Positions 25,510 to 35,448 of a stretch of DNA of 64,000 nt are shown here, in pieces. The notes under the pieces were generated by a model. It did not search any database. It worked only from the letters and a program-made list of their open reading frames with translations, and was not told the origin of the DNA. The stretch comes from Mycobacterium florentinum (GTDB lineage: Bacteria > Actinomycetota > Actinomycetes > Mycobacteriales > Mycobacteriaceae). Numbering within the stretch: the stretch's first letter is position 1; each line of letters begins with the position of its first letter. The stretch lies in assembly GCF_010730355.1 (NCBI RefSeq), contig NZ_AP022576.1, positions 868,001 through 932,000 on the forward strand. Reading direction: 5' to 3'. A program made the translations under genes and the position numbers.

Positions 25510-26334
25510 TCAGGCTCCAGTCTCGAGACGGTACGTGCCGGCGGGATCGATAATCGCCACCAGCCGCACGATACAACCATCGCCACCGACCCAGCGCCAC
25601 GGAAACGCCGCGAAGGTGACGCGCTTGCCGGTGACCTTGTCCAGGTCGCCACCCACGTTCTCGAAGCCGTAGATGCCCTTGGACAGAATCGCGCGGTGGC
25701 ACGGCTCCCATTCCGGGAAGTCGTCGAGCACCTTGCGACCGGTGTGGTCTTCGTATTCCTTGACCGCCCAAGGCAATAGACCACCCGTGTGCTCGGCGGG
25801 TCCGTGCGGGGCGATCGCGGTGGCCATCGGATGATCGAGCGCCTGGGTATCCGTGCCGACTGCTTTGACGCCCTTGGCCGCGAACCACTCGCCGGCCTCC
25901 TTGTAGAAGCCCGGCGAGTAGGCGTAGTACTCGGCACTGTCGGCGTAGGTGTGGTGCCACCCGGTGTTGACGATGACAACGTCGCCGGGCCGGATCTCGG
26001 GCGTGGCATTCTCCAGGTCCTCGGCGGTGACGACCTCCCACTTCTTCTTCGGGATCGACACCACCACCCCGGTGCCGAAGAAGGCGCTCAGCGGGATCTC
26101 GTCCAACAGCGGCGTGCCCTCGATGACATGGCCCGGTGCGTCGATGTGCGTGCCGGAATGCATTACCGTGGTGATCTTTTGAGTAAGCACGCGACTTCGC
26201 GCCATGGTGTGCAGCCGCTCGATCTTGACGTCCTCGAAGTACGGCCAGGCCGGCACGCCATGCCCCCAGGGATGGGACAGGTCGTAGAACTCCAGCGTCG
26301 ACTCGGCTTGGCCGAGCGGCCAGGTGAACGTCAC
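25510..26334 (-). CDS. cyclase / kynurenine-formamidase-like hydrolase
   Basis: A 274-residue member of the cyclase family with the metal-binding motif HSGTHIDAPGH near residue 60 and a GDVVIVNTGW core strand. These Zn or Mn enzymes hydrolyse cyclic amides, lactones or formyl-kynurenine-like compounds. GTG 26334 is chosen since GAAAGGA lies six bases upstream; an upstream in-frame start would overlap the SDR. It corresponds in order to M. tuberculosis Rv1716. It is distant from the other cyclase at 18662-19642, which has a different metal motif. Confidence 0.87.
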   Translation of the reverse strand: MTFTWPLGQAESTLEFYDLSHPWGHGVPAWPYFEDVKIERLHTMARSRVLTQKITTVMHSGTHIDAPGHVIEGTPLLDEIPLSAFFGTGVVVSIPKKKWEVVTAEDLENATPEIRPGDVVIVNTGWHHTYADSAEYYAYSPGFYKEAGEWFAAKGVKAVGTDTQALDHPMATAIAPHGPAEHTGGLLPWAVKEYEDHTGRKVLDDFPEWEPCHRAILSKGIYGFENVGGDLDKVTGKRVTFAAFPWRWVGGDGCIVRLVAIIDPAGTYRLETGA

Positions 26335-26353
26335 GACAGTTCCTTTCGATTCG

Positions 26354-27130
26354 TCAGCATGCGGCGTAACCGCCATCCAGATACATCACCTGGCCGGTGT
26401 AGAAGCTCGACGCGTCGCTGAGCAGATAGATCAGCGCACCGACGAAATCCTCGGGTTCGGCGAAGCGGCGCAACGGGATTCGGGAGAACATCGCCTCGCG
26501 GGTTTCCCGGCCCTTCTCGTCGTCGGCGTACATCCATTCGGTCAGCTCAGACCGGAAAACCGTTGGTGCAAGTGCATTCACCCGAATGCCGTGCGGACCC
26601 CATTCGGCGGCCAGCGATTTGGCGAGCAGATCGGTGGCCGCCTTCGACGGGCAGTAGGCGCTGTAGCCAGCGGGATGGCCGAGACTCCCGCGCACCGACG
26701 AGACCAGTACGACGCTGCCGCCGTCCCCTTGTTGCAGCAGCACCCGTCCGGCGGCCTGGCACACCAGCCACGCGCCGCGCGCGTTCGCCTTCATCACGGC
26801 GTCGAAGTCGTCGACGTCCATCTCGGTGATCGGCGCGACATGGTTCATGCCCGAAGCGACCAGGACTCCGTCGAGCCGGCCATGCCGTTCGACGGCCGCA
26901 TCGACCATGGCCTCGGCGTCGGCCGGGGTCTCGGGGCGGCGGACCACGACCGCCACATCGTGCAGGCCGGTCTCGCCAACGAGCTCGGCCAGGCGCTCGG
27001 TATTGCCGCCGGTCAGCGTGAGCCGGGCCCCGGCTTCGGCCATGGCCAGGGTCGCCGTGCTGCCCAACGAGCCGGTCGCGCCGGTGATCAAGATCGACTT
27101 GCCCTTCACGTCGAACCGCGACGCGCTCAT
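26354..27130 (-). CDS. short-chain dehydrogenase/reductase
   Basis: A 258-residue classical SDR: cofactor motif TGATGSLG (17-24), a VLVASGMNH strand replacing the usual NNAG, the catalytic Ser in LVSSVRG, the YSAYCPSK active-site motif, and a C-terminal QVMYLDGGY. It oxidises or reduces a hydroxyl/keto group with NAD(P). It heads a three-gene operon with the cyclase and IclR genes, equivalent in order to Rv1714. The ATG has GAGGTGAG upstream. Confidence 0.9.
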   Translation of the reverse strand: MSASRFDVKGKSILITGATGSLGSTATLAMAEAGARLTLTGGNTERLAELVGETGLHDVAVVVRRPETPADAEAMVDAAVERHGRLDGVLVASGMNHVAPITEMDVDDFDAVMKANARGAWLVCQAAGRVLLQQGDGGSVVLVSSVRGSLGHPAGYSAYCPSKAATDLLAKSLAAEWGPHGIRVNALAPTVFRSELTEWMYADDEKGRETREAMFSRIPLRRFAEPEDFVGALIYLLSDASSFYTGQVMYLDGGYAAC

Positions 27131-27150
27131 ATCTCACCTCAAATCCTGCA

Positions 27151-27176
27151 ATACGGGTTATTACTCCCGATATATA
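27151..27176 (-). promoter_or_regulatory. probable promoter of the SDR-cyclase-IclR operon
   Basis: An AT-rich patch upstream of the SDR start. On the minus strand TATATA (27176-27171) is a -10 candidate and would give a leader of about 35 nt carrying GAGGTGAG. An imperfect inverted pair, ATACGGG (27151-27157) and CCCGATAT (27166-27173), could be the IclR operator. Confidence 0.35.
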
Positions 27177-27259
27177 GGAAGTTACCGGGAAACAACGCCG
27201 AAAGTCAACGTTGATGTCCCACGATAAAGACCACATAACCCGCATCACGGGAATCAGTG

Positions 27260-28105
27260 CTATTCCGCGAACGTCTGTGTCCCCAGGACTATGGCCAGGC
27301 CGAGGCGTTCGGCGTCCTCGCTGTCGGGTTCCGCGGTGAAGATCATGATGCGCAGGTCGTCTCCGGCGACGACCAGTGTGTCGCAGTCCAGGGCGATGCG
27401 GCCGACGTCCGGATGGTCGATGACCTTGCGCCGGCCGACGTCTTGGTGGAGTACCGGGGATCCGGCGTCCCAGAGCTCCAGGAACCGCGGGCTTTGGGCG
27501 GACAGCTCGCGAATCAGCTGCTTCAATCGCTGATCGGCGGGATACCGCGCCACCGTCACACGCAGGTCGGCGACCAGCCCGGCCTGCAACGCGGCACGTT
27601 CTTCCGCGGTCTGTACGGCGCGGGTCCCTGGGCCAATCAGGTTGCGCCACACACCGTTTCGTTCGATCCCCCGCCATGTGGCCGTCGGGCCCATCAGCGC
27701 GTCATACGGCGCGTTCGCGATCAGCAGGGTCCAGGTGGCGTCGTAGACGGCGACGGGAGTGTTGGCCAGCCGGTCGAGCAAGCGCTGGACGCTCGGCGAG
27801 ATGCGCGACGACACGACGTCAGGTCCCGGCGCGACGTGCCCGGCCAGCCGGAAGAGCAGATCACACTCGGCATCCGAGACCCGCAACGCACGGGCGAGGG
27901 CCTCGACGACCTGCACCGACGGCGAGGTCGCCCGACCCTGTTCGAGCCTGGTCAGGTAGTCGACGGAGATTCCGGCGAGCGCGGCCAGCTCCTCGCGACG
28001 CAGCCCGGCGGCACGGCGGCGCCCACCGACGGGCACGCCCACGGCCGCGGGTGTAACCCGGTCGCGCCACTGGCGCACCCGGCGGCCGAATTCCCACGTG
28101 TCCAC
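27260..28105 (-). CDS. XRE-type regulator with MmyB-like ligand domain
   Basis: A 281-residue regulator. An N-terminal helix-turn-helix (LRREELAALAGISVDYLTRLEQGR, about residues 28-52) is followed by a C-terminal domain with the VYDATWTLLIANAPYDALMG and LRELWDAGSPVLH-like features of MmyB-like regulators, which bind fatty-acid-like ligands in some cases. The start is GTG 28105, after which the conserved region begins. It is divergent from an SDR gene 112 bp away, an arrangement seen often in actinobacteria, and probably regulates it. Confidence 0.87.
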   Translation of the reverse strand: MDTWEFGRRVRQWRDRVTPAAVGVPVGGRRRAAGLRREELAALAGISVDYLTRLEQGRATSPSVQVVEALARALRVSDAECDLLFRLAGHVAPGPDVVSSRISPSVQRLLDRLANTPVAVYDATWTLLIANAPYDALMGPTATWRGIERNGVWRNLIGPGTRAVQTAEERAALQAGLVADLRVTVARYPADQRLKQLIRELSAQSPRFLELWDAGSPVLHQDVGRRKVIDHPDVGRIALDCDTLVVAGDDLRIMIFTAEPDSEDAERLGLAIVLGTQTFAE

Positions 28106-28217
28106 CCCTCTACTGTGCGCGACGGGGGTAACCGGGGAAAGGTCTTGTGGTGGCACCGGCAGTCCTACGACAACCAGACGGCTCCCTGAGGCTCCGGCGT
28201 CGGACGAGACTCGAAGC

Positions 28218-29153
28218 ATGACCTCGATTGCTTCCGGCACCGTATTGCTCACCGGGCCGACCGCCGGACTCGGCAAGTCCACGACGCAGGCGCTCGCGAA
28301 TCGGCCCGCATCCGAACGCCCCGACCTACTGCTGGTTGGCCGGCCCGGTCAAGCACTGACCGAGGTGGCCGCCCAGGCCCGAGCGGCCGGCGCAACGGTG
28401 TACGAAATCGGCTGCGACCTCTCAAGGTTGGCCGACGTGCGCGCCGCGGCGCAGCAAGCCAAGGAGCTGCTGGATGCCGGCGCGGTGCGCCCGTTGCGTG
28501 CACTGGTCGCCAACGCGGGCCTCACGGTGGCCGACACGCATACGGCCTCGCCCGATGGTTATGAACTCACCTTTGCCGTGAACTACCTCGCACATGCGCA
28601 GCTGATCGGTGATCTGCTCGGCTCGTTTGCGGCTCCGGCCCGCGTCGTGCTGCTGGGTTCGAACACCTACCACCAGAACATCTTTCGCCGCATCTTCCGC
28701 GTCCCGCCGGCGCATTGGCGTGATCCGATCGAGCTCGCCCAGCCCACCGCGGCGAGCGCGCCCACCACGTCCGAGCTGTCCTGGACCGCCTACTCCGATT
28801 CCAAGCTCGCGCTGATGTACTACGCACACGAATTGCAGCGCCGCGCCCCGCATGGCGTCCACGTGATTGTCTTCGAGCCGGGATTCATGCCGGGCACCGG
28901 GCTGAGCCGAGCGAACGGTCCTGCCCTGCAACGCGTCGGGCGCCTCATCGAGAAGATCCCCGGGGTCTCGTCACCCGTCCGCTCCGGGCCCTTGCTGGCG
29001 TCGATCGCCCTCGATCAGCGCTGGGCGCATCTCCGCGACGGCGCCTTCGTCCTCAAAGACCAAGAGCACGAGGTGAAGCCGATCGCGATTGATCCACGTC
29101 GCGAGGCACGCCTCTGGGAGGCGACGGCCGAACTCCTCGATGCGGCCCGTTGA
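28218..29153 (+). CDS. SDR-family oxidoreductase (protochlorophyllide-reductase-like)
   Basis: A 311-residue SDR of the longer retinol-dehydrogenase/protochlorophyllide-reductase-like type: cofactor motif TGPTAGLGKS, VANAGLTV, and the YSDSK active site within SWTAYSDSKLALMYYAHEL. ATG 28218 is the first start after the regulator's divergent promoter. It probably reduces a small carbonyl compound and is controlled by the adjacent XRE regulator; nothing else in the context points to its substrate. Confidence 0.88.
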   Translation: MTSIASGTVLLTGPTAGLGKSTTQALANRPASERPDLLLVGRPGQALTEVAAQARAAGATVYEIGCDLSRLADVRAAAQQAKELLDAGAVRPLRALVANAGLTVADTHTASPDGYELTFAVNYLAHAQLIGDLLGSFAAPARVVLLGSNTYHQNIFRRIFRVPPAHWRDPIELAQPTAASAPTTSELSWTAYSDSKLALMYYAHELQRRAPHGVHVIVFEPGFMPGTGLSRANGPALQRVGRLIEKIPGVSSPVRSGPLLASIALDQRWAHLRDGAFVLKDQEHEVKPIAIDPRREARLWEATAELLDAAR

Positions 29154-29218
29154 GTATGCGCTGAGGGCGCCGTGGATGCACATTCGCAGCCCTCGACGCA
29201 CACTCGATGCAAGGAAAG

Positions 29219-30619
29219 TCAGCGGCGCTTGGCGGATCGCTTTTCGCGCACGCGCACATTGATGCGGATCGGGCTGCCGTCGAACCCGAAGGTCTCGCGC
29301 AGCCGCCGCTCCACGAAGCGCCGATAGCCGGCCTCGAGAAAGCCGGTGGTGAACAGCACAAACGTCGGCGGACGGGCGGCGGCCTGGGTGGCGAACAGGA
29401 TGCGGGGCTGCTTGCCGCCGCGCACCGGGGGCGGCGTGGCCGCCACGACTTCCTTGAGCCAGGTGTTCAGCGGGCCGGTCGCAATCCGGGCGTCCCACGA
29501 CGCCAACGCGGTCTCCATCGCCGGGACCAGCTTCTGCACCGCGCGGCCCGTCTTGGCGGAGATGTTGACCCGCTCCGCCCACTGCAGCTGCGCCAGCTCG
29601 CGGTCGATTTCGCGGTCCAGCAGCTCGCGCCGGTCCTCGTCGACCAGATCCCATTTGTTGAACGCCAGCACCAGCGCCCGGCCGGCCTCGATCACCATCG
29701 ACAGCACCCGCTGGTCCTGCTCGGTCAGCGGCTGCGACGCGTCGATCAGCACGAGCACCACCTCGGCGGAATCGATGGCCGAGTGCGTGCGCACCGACGC
29801 GTAGAACTCATGCCCGCTGGCCTGCCCGACCTTGCGGCGCAGGCCCGCGGTGTCGACGAAACGCCAAACCTTGCCGCCCAATTCGATCAGCGAGTCCACC
29901 GGGTCAACCGTGGTCCCGGCGACGTCGTGCACGACGGATCGCTCGTCACCCGCCAGCTTGTTCAACAGCGAGCTCTTGCCGACATTGGGCTTGCCGACCA
30001 GCGCCACCCGACGGGGTCCGCCGGGCGCGGGAACCGCCTCGGACACCTCGGGCAACACGGCCAGCACCTCGTCGAGCAGGTCGGCCACACCGCGACCGTG
30101 GATCGCGCTGACGGGATGCGGCTCGCCCAGACCCAGCGACCACAGCGCGGACGCGTCCGATTCGACCTTCTCGCTATCAACCTTGTTGGCGGCCAAGAAG
30201 ACTGGCTTGCCGGAGCGCAACAGAATCCGGGCGGCGGCCTCGTCGGCGCTGGTGGCCCCGACCGTGGCGTCGACCACCAGGATCACCGCGTCGGCGGTAC
30301 GCATCGCCACCGACGCCTGCTCGGCCACCAGCTTTTGCAGGCCCTTGGCGTCGGGCTCCCATCCCCCGGTGTCCTGCACGACGAACCGGCGACCCGTCCA
30401 CAGCGCGTCGTAGAAGACCCGGTCGCGGGTCACACCGGGAACGTCCTGCACCACCGCTTCGCGCCGGCCCAGGATCCGGTTGACCAAAGTCGACTTGCCG
30501 ACGTTGGGCCGCCCGACGATGGCCACCACCGGCGCGGGGCCGGGCTCGTCGAAGTCTGCCGAGTCGGGATCGACTACCTCCCAATCGCTTTCGTCGGACC
30601 AGGTGCCGTCCTGAGTCAC
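29219..30619 (-). CDS. der: GTPase Der (EngA), ribosome biogenesis
   Basis: A 466-residue tandem-GTPase needed for 50S subunit maturation. The first G domain (about 30-190) has [14 protein letters not shown] and NKVD. The second (about 200-370) has [14 protein letters not shown] and NKWD. A C-terminal KH-like domain follows, ending in a basic tail (REKRSAKRR). The start is GTG 30619, overlapping the cmk stop by four bases (GTGA). It corresponds to Rv1713 and is the last gene of the cmk-der end of the housekeeping operon. Confidence 0.97.
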   Translation of the reverse strand: MTQDGTWSDESDWEVVDPDSADFDEPGPAPVVAIVGRPNVGKSTLVNRILGRREAVVQDVPGVTRDRVFYDALWTGRRFVVQDTGGWEPDAKGLQKLVAEQASVAMRTADAVILVVDATVGATSADEAAARILLRSGKPVFLAANKVDSEKVESDASALWSLGLGEPHPVSAIHGRGVADLLDEVLAVLPEVSEAVPAPGGPRRVALVGKPNVGKSSLLNKLAGDERSVVHDVAGTTVDPVDSLIELGGKVWRFVDTAGLRRKVGQASGHEFYASVRTHSAIDSAEVVLVLIDASQPLTEQDQRVLSMVIEAGRALVLAFNKWDLVDEDRRELLDREIDRELAQLQWAERVNISAKTGRAVQKLVPAMETALASWDARIATGPLNTWLKEVVAATPPPVRGGKQPRILFATQAAARPPTFVLFTTGFLEAGYRRFVERRLRETFGFDGSPIRINVRVREKRSAKRR

Positions 30620-31299
30620 CGCACTGCCTCGCTTCGCTGCTTGACCAATTCCAGCAGGCGGTCGATCACCTGCGCCTCGGTCATGTCGCTGGTGTCGACG
30701 GTCACCGCGTCGGACGCCGGTCGCAGCGGCGACAGCGTGCGGGTGGAGTCGAGGTGGTCGCGGCGGTGCACGTCGGCCAGCACACCGTCATAGTCGTCGG
30801 GCAGACCCGCGGCGACGTTCTGGTCGTTGCGGCGCCGGGCCCGGGTTTCGGCCGACGCCGTCAAGAAGATCTTCACCGGCGCGTCGGGCAACACCACCGT
30901 CCCGATGTCGCGGCCCTCGACGACGACATTGCCCGGACCCTGTGACATTTCGCGCTGCAGCGCGACCAGCCGGGTCCGTACCGCGGCAACCGACGACACC
31001 GCGGACACCGCACCGGTGACCCGGTCGCCGCGAATCTCGGCCGAGACATCCTCGCCGGCAAGGAAATAACGATCACCCTCGGGGTGGTAGTCGACCGACA
31101 TCTGCACCGACTCGGCAATCCGCGCGACCGCGTCGGCGTCGGCCGGGTCGATCCCGGCCCGCAGGACGGCCAGTGTCACCATCCGGTACATGCCACCGGT
31201 GTCCAGGTAGCGCGCACCCAGCGCCTCCGCCAATCTCTTTGACATCGAGGACTTTCCGGTTCCCGCCGGGCCGTCGATCGCCACCACGACGTCGCTCAT
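30616..31299 (-). CDS. cmk: cytidylate kinase
   Basis: A 227-residue kinase that phosphorylates CMP and dCMP with ATP. The P-loop GPAGTGKSS lies near the N-terminus, the conserved [10 protein letters not shown] and EGRDIGTVV motifs are present, and the RRR-rich lid ([10 protein letters not shown]) is intact. ATG 31299 gives a one-base overlap with the pseudouridine-synthase stop; a GTG one codon earlier is also possible. It is equivalent to Rv1712. Coupling with der downstream is conserved in mycobacteria. Confidence 0.96.
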   Translation of the reverse strand: MSDVVVAIDGPAGTGKSSMSKRLAEALGARYLDTGGMYRMVTLAVLRAGIDPADADAVARIAESVQMSVDYHPEGDRYFLAGEDVSAEIRGDRVTGAVSAVSSVAAVRTRLVALQREMSQGPGNVVVEGRDIGTVVLPDAPVKIFLTASAETRARRRNDQNVAAGLPDDYDGVLADVHRRDHLDSTRTLSPLRPASDAVTVDTSDMTEAQVIDRLLELVKQRSEAVR

Positions 31300-32042
31300 C
31301 ACAGGCCCACCGCTTGGTACAGTTGCCCGATCTCGCCCTGGCTCAACGCACGGATGTGGCCCGGACGCTGCTTGCCCAGCGATACCCCGGCGATGTCCGT
31401 TCGCACCAGCGCCTCCACCGGGAAGCCCACCGCCGCCAGCATCCGGCGCACAATCCGATTCCGGCCTTCATGTAATGTCAAGCGCACCAACGTCTTTCCC
31501 GGAATAGCATCCACCACCGCGAAGTCGTCGACGCGCGCCGGGCCGTCCTCCAGCTCGACCCCGGCCCGCAACTGCTTGCCCAGCCCACGCGGCACCGTTC
31601 CGGAGATCGTCGCCAAATACGTCTTCGGCACCTCGTGGGACGGGTGCATCAACCGGTGTGCCAGCTCGCCGTCGTTGGTCAGCAGGATCAGCCCCTCGGT
31701 GTCGGCGTCCAACCGTCCCACGTGAAAGAGCTTCTTGTTGCCCCGGACTCGACGCTCGATCAGATCGCCGATGCACGGCCGGCCCCGATCGTCGGACATC
31801 GTCGAGTGCATTCCGCGGGGCTTGTTCAGCGCCAGGTAGACCTGCTCTTCGTCGACGGCGATTCGGGCGCCGTCCACACGGATCACCGAGGCGTCGGGGT
31901 CGACCCGGGTGCCCAGCTCGGTCACTACCTGTCCGTCCACCTCGACACGGCCGTCGATGATCAACTTCTCGGCGGCCCGACGCGACGCAATTCCGGCCTG
32001 GGACAACACTTTTTGCAGCCGGATCCCCTGATCGTCGGACAT
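31299..32042 (-). CDS. rluB: rRNA large-subunit pseudouridine synthase B type
   Basis: A 247-residue protein with an N-terminal S4 RNA-binding domain (residues about 5-60: [18 protein letters not shown]) and an RsuA/RluB catalytic domain whose active-site Asp lies in [18 protein letters not shown]. It isomerises a uridine of 23S rRNA. ATG 32042 overlaps the scpB stop by one base (TGATG). It matches Rv1711. The symbol is by family and position; RluB and RluE/F subtypes are hard to separate by eye. Confidence 0.88.
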   Translation of the reverse strand: MSDDQGIRLQKVLSQAGIASRRAAEKLIIDGRVEVDGQVVTELGTRVDPDASVIRVDGARIAVDEEQVYLALNKPRGMHSTMSDDRGRPCIGDLIERRVRGNKKLFHVGRLDADTEGLILLTNDGELAHRLMHPSHEVPKTYLATISGTVPRGLGKQLRAGVELEDGPARVDDFAVVDAIPGKTLVRLTLHEGRNRIVRRMLAAVGFPVEALVRTDIAGVSLGKQRPGHIRALSQGEIGQLYQAVGL

Positions 32043-32749
32043 CAATCCTGATCCACGTCAAACGACAGCGACTGTTCGGGCGTCTGGCCACCCGACAGCT
32101 TGATGAAACGTGGCTCGCTGTCCAGGGATTCGGTCAGATCCTCGATCGCGTCGACGTCGGGAAGCAATGGCGCGATATCGGGCAGATCGGCCAGCGATTC
32201 CAGCCCCAAGCGCTCCAGGAACATCTCGGTGGTGGCGAAGGTGACGGCTCCGGTGTCCTCGTCGACCCCGGCCTCGGTGATCAGGCCGCGTGCCAGCAGG
32301 GTGCGAATGACGGCGTCCACGTTGACACCGCGTACCGCGCTGACCCGCGCGCGGGTGACGGGCTGGCGGTAGGCCACCACGGCCAGCGTCTCCAGCGCGG
32401 CCCGGGTGAGTTTGGAGCGCGCGCCGTCCAGCAACAGCTTCTCCACGTAGGGCGCGAACTGGGCGCGGGTGTACATCCGCCATCCCTCGCCCGTCTTGCG
32501 CAGGTCGATGCCGCTGTCACGCGCGGTGAGTTCCTCGGCCATCAGCTGCAGTTTGGCGGCGATCCGGTAAACGGGTTGCCCGGTGGCCGAGCCCAGCGCC
32601 TCCTCGGTGACCGGGGTGTCGACCACCAGCAGCAGGGCCTCCAGCACGGACCGAAGCTCGTCGTCATCCAGCGGCGCCGCCTGGGCGATGTCCGGGATGC
32701 CGACGTCGAGGTCGAGGTCGAGATCGACGTCGGGCAGATCTTCAGTCAT
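32042..32749 (-). CDS. scpB: segregation and condensation protein B
   Basis: A 235-residue kleisin-associated protein with two winged-helix domains (about 35-205), including ALETLAVVAYRQPVTRARVSAVRG typical of ScpB. The N-terminus is very acidic (DLPDVDLDLDLDVG), as is the C-terminus. It binds ScpA and SMC to form the bacterial condensin. ATG 32749 overlaps the scpA stop in TAATG. It is equivalent to Rv1710. Confidence 0.95.
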   Translation of the reverse strand: MTEDLPDVDLDLDLDVGIPDIAQAAPLDDDELRSVLEALLLVVDTPVTEEALGSATGQPVYRIAAKLQLMAEELTARDSGIDLRKTGEGWRMYTRAQFAPYVEKLLLDGARSKLTRAALETLAVVAYRQPVTRARVSAVRGVNVDAVIRTLLARGLITEAGVDEDTGAVTFATTEMFLERLGLESLADLPDIAPLLPDVDAIEDLTESLDSEPRFIKLSGGQTPEQSLSFDVDQD

Positions 32750-33552
32750 TATTCGTCCCGCACTTCGGTGGTCGGACGCTCCCCGGTCCATGAAATCTGG
32801 AGCACGCCAAGCGGCTCCGACTGGTCGAATGCTACCGCCCGGGACCGATACAGCTCGAGCAGCGCCAGGAAGCGCCCCACGACCTCCATCGGTACCTCAC
32901 AATCGGCGACCAGCTCGGAAAATGTGGCCCATTGGCCGCTGCCCCGCGCCTCGAGCATCGACAGCAGTTTCTGCGCCTGCTCGGGCACCGAGACCTTGAG
33001 CTCGTGCAGATGGCCGATGGCCACCGTCGGCACCGGCCGGGGGCTGAATGCGACCGCGGCGATCTCGGCGAAGCGCTGGGCGTCGACACCGATCATCACC
33101 TCCGGGAGCAGTTCGGTGAACCGGTCCTCCAGCGACACCGCGCGCGGGTAGCTGCGCAGTGCGGTGGCTTCCAGCTCGGCGAACATCTCCGCGACGTGCT
33201 TGAACGCGCGGTACTGCAGCAGCCGGGCGAACAGCAGGTCGCGCACCTCGAGCAGCGCGAGGTCTTCCTCGTCGTCGATCTGTCCGGCCGGCAGCAGTCG
33301 CGCCGCCTTGAGATCCAGCAGGGTCGCGGCGACCACCAGGAACGCGGTGGTCTCCTCCAGATCCAGCTGGGCGCCGATCTCTCGGGTATAGGCGATGAAG
33401 TCGTCGGTGACCTGATGCAGCGCCACCTCGGTCACGTCGAGACGATGCGCGAAGATCAGCTGCAGCAGCAGGTCGAACGGCCCCTCGAAGTTGGTGAGGC
33501 GGACCTGGAAGCCGTTCTGCGGTGGCGCCTCACCATTGACTGTGTCGTTCAC
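32749..33552 (-). CDS. scpA: segregation and condensation protein A (kleisin)
   Basis: A 267-residue ScpA. The N-terminal block FEGPFDLLLQLIFAHRLDV is the family hallmark that binds SMC, an acidic middle helix (PAGQIDDEEDLALLE) follows, and the C-terminal winged helix binds the other SMC head. GTG 33552 overlaps the parA-like stop by four bases, so parA, scpA, scpB, rluB, cmk and der form one coupled operon. It is equivalent to Rv1709. Confidence 0.95.
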   Translation of the reverse strand: MNDTVNGEAPPQNGFQVRLTNFEGPFDLLLQLIFAHRLDVTEVALHQVTDDFIAYTREIGAQLDLEETTAFLVVAATLLDLKAARLLPAGQIDDEEDLALLEVRDLLFARLLQYRAFKHVAEMFAELEATALRSYPRAVSLEDRFTELLPEVMIGVDAQRFAEIAAVAFSPRPVPTVAIGHLHELKVSVPEQAQKLLSMLEARGSGQWATFSELVADCEVPMEVVGRFLALLELYRSRAVAFDQSEPLGVLQISWTGERPTTEVRDE

Positions 33553-34415
33553 GCGCCAAATCGGTCGATGAACTCGCGGGCCAAGGCGCGATAGGCGATG
33601 GCGCCCGTCGACTTCGGCGCCCAGGTGGTGATGGGTTCGCCCGCCACACTGGTCTCCGGGAACCGCACCGTTCGGGTGATCACGGTATCGAACACCAGGT
33701 CACCGAAGCGCTCGACGACACGGGCCATCACCTCGCGGGCGTTGACGGTGCGCGGGTCGTACCGGGTCAGCAGGATGCCGCTGATCTCGAGCTTCGGGTT
33801 GAGCCGGTCGCGCACCTTGTCGACGGTATCGGTGAGCAGGGCCAGGCCGCGCAGCGAGAAGAACTCGCACTCGGTCGGGATGACCACGCCGTCGGAGCAG
33901 GCCAGCCCGTTGACGGTGAGCAAACCCAGCGACGGCTGGCAGTCGATCAAGACGTAGTCGTAGCGGTCCAGCACCGGATGCAGCGCCCGGCCCAGCGTCT
34001 GCTCCCGGCCCACCTCGTTGACCAGCTGGATCTCGGCGGCCGACAGGTCGATGTTGCTGGGCACCAGGTCCAGGTGCCGGACCCGGGTGGACAGCAGCAC
34101 GTCGTCGATCGACACCCGCGGCTCCACCAGCACGTTGTGAATGGTCTTTTCCAGCTCGTAGTGCGGGACGCCGAGGCCCGCGGACAGCGCGCCCTGCGGA
34201 TCCATGTCGACCAGCAGCACCCGCCGGCCGTACTCGGCGAGCGCCGCGCCCAGGTTGATCGTCGAGGTGGTTTTCCCGACGCCACCCTTCTGGTTGCACA
34301 TCGCAATCACCTTGGCCGGGCCGTGTGAGGTGCGCGGCTGCGGTTCCGGGATCGCCCGCGGCGGACGCCCCGTCAAGCCGATCTCGACGGCGCCGTCCGG
34401 GTGCTCGGTGGTCAT
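33549..34415 (-). CDS. ParA/Soj-like partition ATPase
   Basis: A 288-residue Walker-type ATPase. The deviant P-loop CNQKGGVGKTTST lies at about 39-51, Walker B VLIDCQPSLG follows, and VDMDPQGALSAGLG is the ParA signature. A 35-residue Pro-rich N-terminal extension precedes the fold. It is the Rv1708-type second ParA of mycobacteria, encoded with the condensin subunits rather than next to oriC, and is probably involved in chromosome positioning. It begins the leftward housekeeping operon with a 190-bp divergent promoter region. Confidence 0.92.
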   Translation of the reverse strand: MTTEHPDGAVEIGLTGRPPRAIPEPQPRTSHGPAKVIAMCNQKGGVGKTTSTINLGAALAEYGRRVLLVDMDPQGALSAGLGVPHYELEKTIHNVLVEPRVSIDDVLLSTRVRHLDLVPSNIDLSAAEIQLVNEVGREQTLGRALHPVLDRYDYVLIDCQPSLGLLTVNGLACSDGVVIPTECEFFSLRGLALLTDTVDKVRDRLNPKLEISGILLTRYDPRTVNAREVMARVVERFGDLVFDTVITRTVRFPETSVAGEPITTWAPKSTGAIAYRALAREFIDRFGA

Positions 34416-34608
34416 GCCCGGGGTGTTGCAAAGGTGAACATCGTCGGAAAGTCTAACGGGTAGGCACGCGTAAACCGGGCGACCCGCAGGCGAGATAACC
34501 AGGGAATATGTGCGGATATCGCGGCGAGCGCCTGTCAGGGCCTTGAGAGTTAACTTCAGTCACACCAGCAACATTCGACCCACGCCGGGCGGGTCTATGG
34601 TGGGGCCT

Positions 34609-35361
34609 ATGGACCTCAAACGACGGGTACCGCTGCTGCGGTGGTCGGTATGGCGGATGGCCGCCGGAGTTCGCAATATCACCACGACGGGCCAGGTCGG
34701 TGACGGGCGCGAAGCCGCCGCCGTCGACTACGTCGTCAACAACGCCCGCGCCGGCGACATCGACGACGTGCTGGCCACCATCGACAAGTTCGCCTACGAG
34801 AAGTCGATCCTGATCAACGTCGGCGACGAGAAGGGCCTCCTACTGGACACCGCGGTGCGCCGGGCCGACCCCGCGCTGGTCCTGGAGTTGGGCACCTACG
34901 TCGGCTATGGCGCGCTGCGGATCGCCCGGGCCGCGCCGACCGCCAAGGTGTTCTCCATCGAGCTCGCCGACGCCAACGCCGCCAATGCCCGGCGGATCTG
35001 GGCGCACGCTGGTGTCGCCGACCGGGTGACGTGTGTCGTCGGCACCATCGGCGACGGCGGGCGCACGCTCGACACGCTCGCCGCCGAGCACGGATTCAGT
35101 TCTGGCGCACTCGACTTCCTCTTCCTCGACCACGACAAGGACGCGTACCTCAACGACCTGTTGAGCATCATGGATCGCGGTTGGCTGCATACCGGCTCGA
35201 TCGCGGTCGCCGACAACGTCCGGGTGCCGGGCGCCCCGAAGTACCGCGAGTACATGCGCCAGCAGCAGGGCAAGCTGTGGAACACCGTCGAGCACAAGGC
35301 CCACCTCGAATACCAGTCGATGGTGGCCGACCTGGTGCTGGAGTCCGACTACCTGGGCTGA
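34609..35361 (+). CDS. catechol-type O-methyltransferase
   Basis: A 250-residue SAM-dependent methyltransferase of the catechol O-methyltransferase class (Rv1703c type). The SAM site reads VLELGTYVGYGALRIA, the second motif FSIELADANAANAR, and the metal-binding segment FLDHDKDAYLNDL resembles the Mg-binding Asp cluster of COMT. ATG 34609 (MDLKRRVPLLRW) is chosen, with an in-frame ATG four codons earlier equally possible. It lies between parA and xerD on the opposite strand; the genes that separate it from parA in M. tuberculosis are absent. Confidence 0.88.
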   Translation: MDLKRRVPLLRWSVWRMAAGVRNITTTGQVGDGREAAAVDYVVNNARAGDIDDVLATIDKFAYEKSILINVGDEKGLLLDTAVRRADPALVLELGTYVGYGALRIARAAPTAKVFSIELADANAANARRIWAHAGVADRVTCVVGTIGDGGRTLDTLAAEHGFSSGALDFLFLDHDKDAYLNDLLSIMDRGWLHTGSIAVADNVRVPGAPKYREYMRQQQGKLWNTVEHKAHLEYQSMVADLVLESDYLG

Positions 35362-35407
35362 CGGCGCGATTCATATCGCCGAGATCGACGCCAGCGTGCT
35401 CACCTAC

Positions 35408-35423
35408 GGCGTGTCGTCACGCC
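35408..35423. terminator. hairpin between convergent genes
   Basis: GGCGTG-TCGT-CACGCC is a perfect six-base stem with a four-base loop, placed 46 bp after the methyltransferase stop and 25 bp after the convergent xerD stop. There is no T tract, as is common for mycobacterial terminators. Confidence 0.4.
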
Positions 35424-35448
35424 AACGTCGATGTCGGCGCGGAACGGG

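Noticed and set aside
25509..26009. N-terminal extension of the IclR frame
   Set aside because: The extension is an out-of-frame reading of the cyclase gene; GTG 25508 gives the normal IclR length.
29207..30793. A 528-codon plus-strand frame
   Set aside because: Opposite der, whose two GTPase domains are unmistakable.
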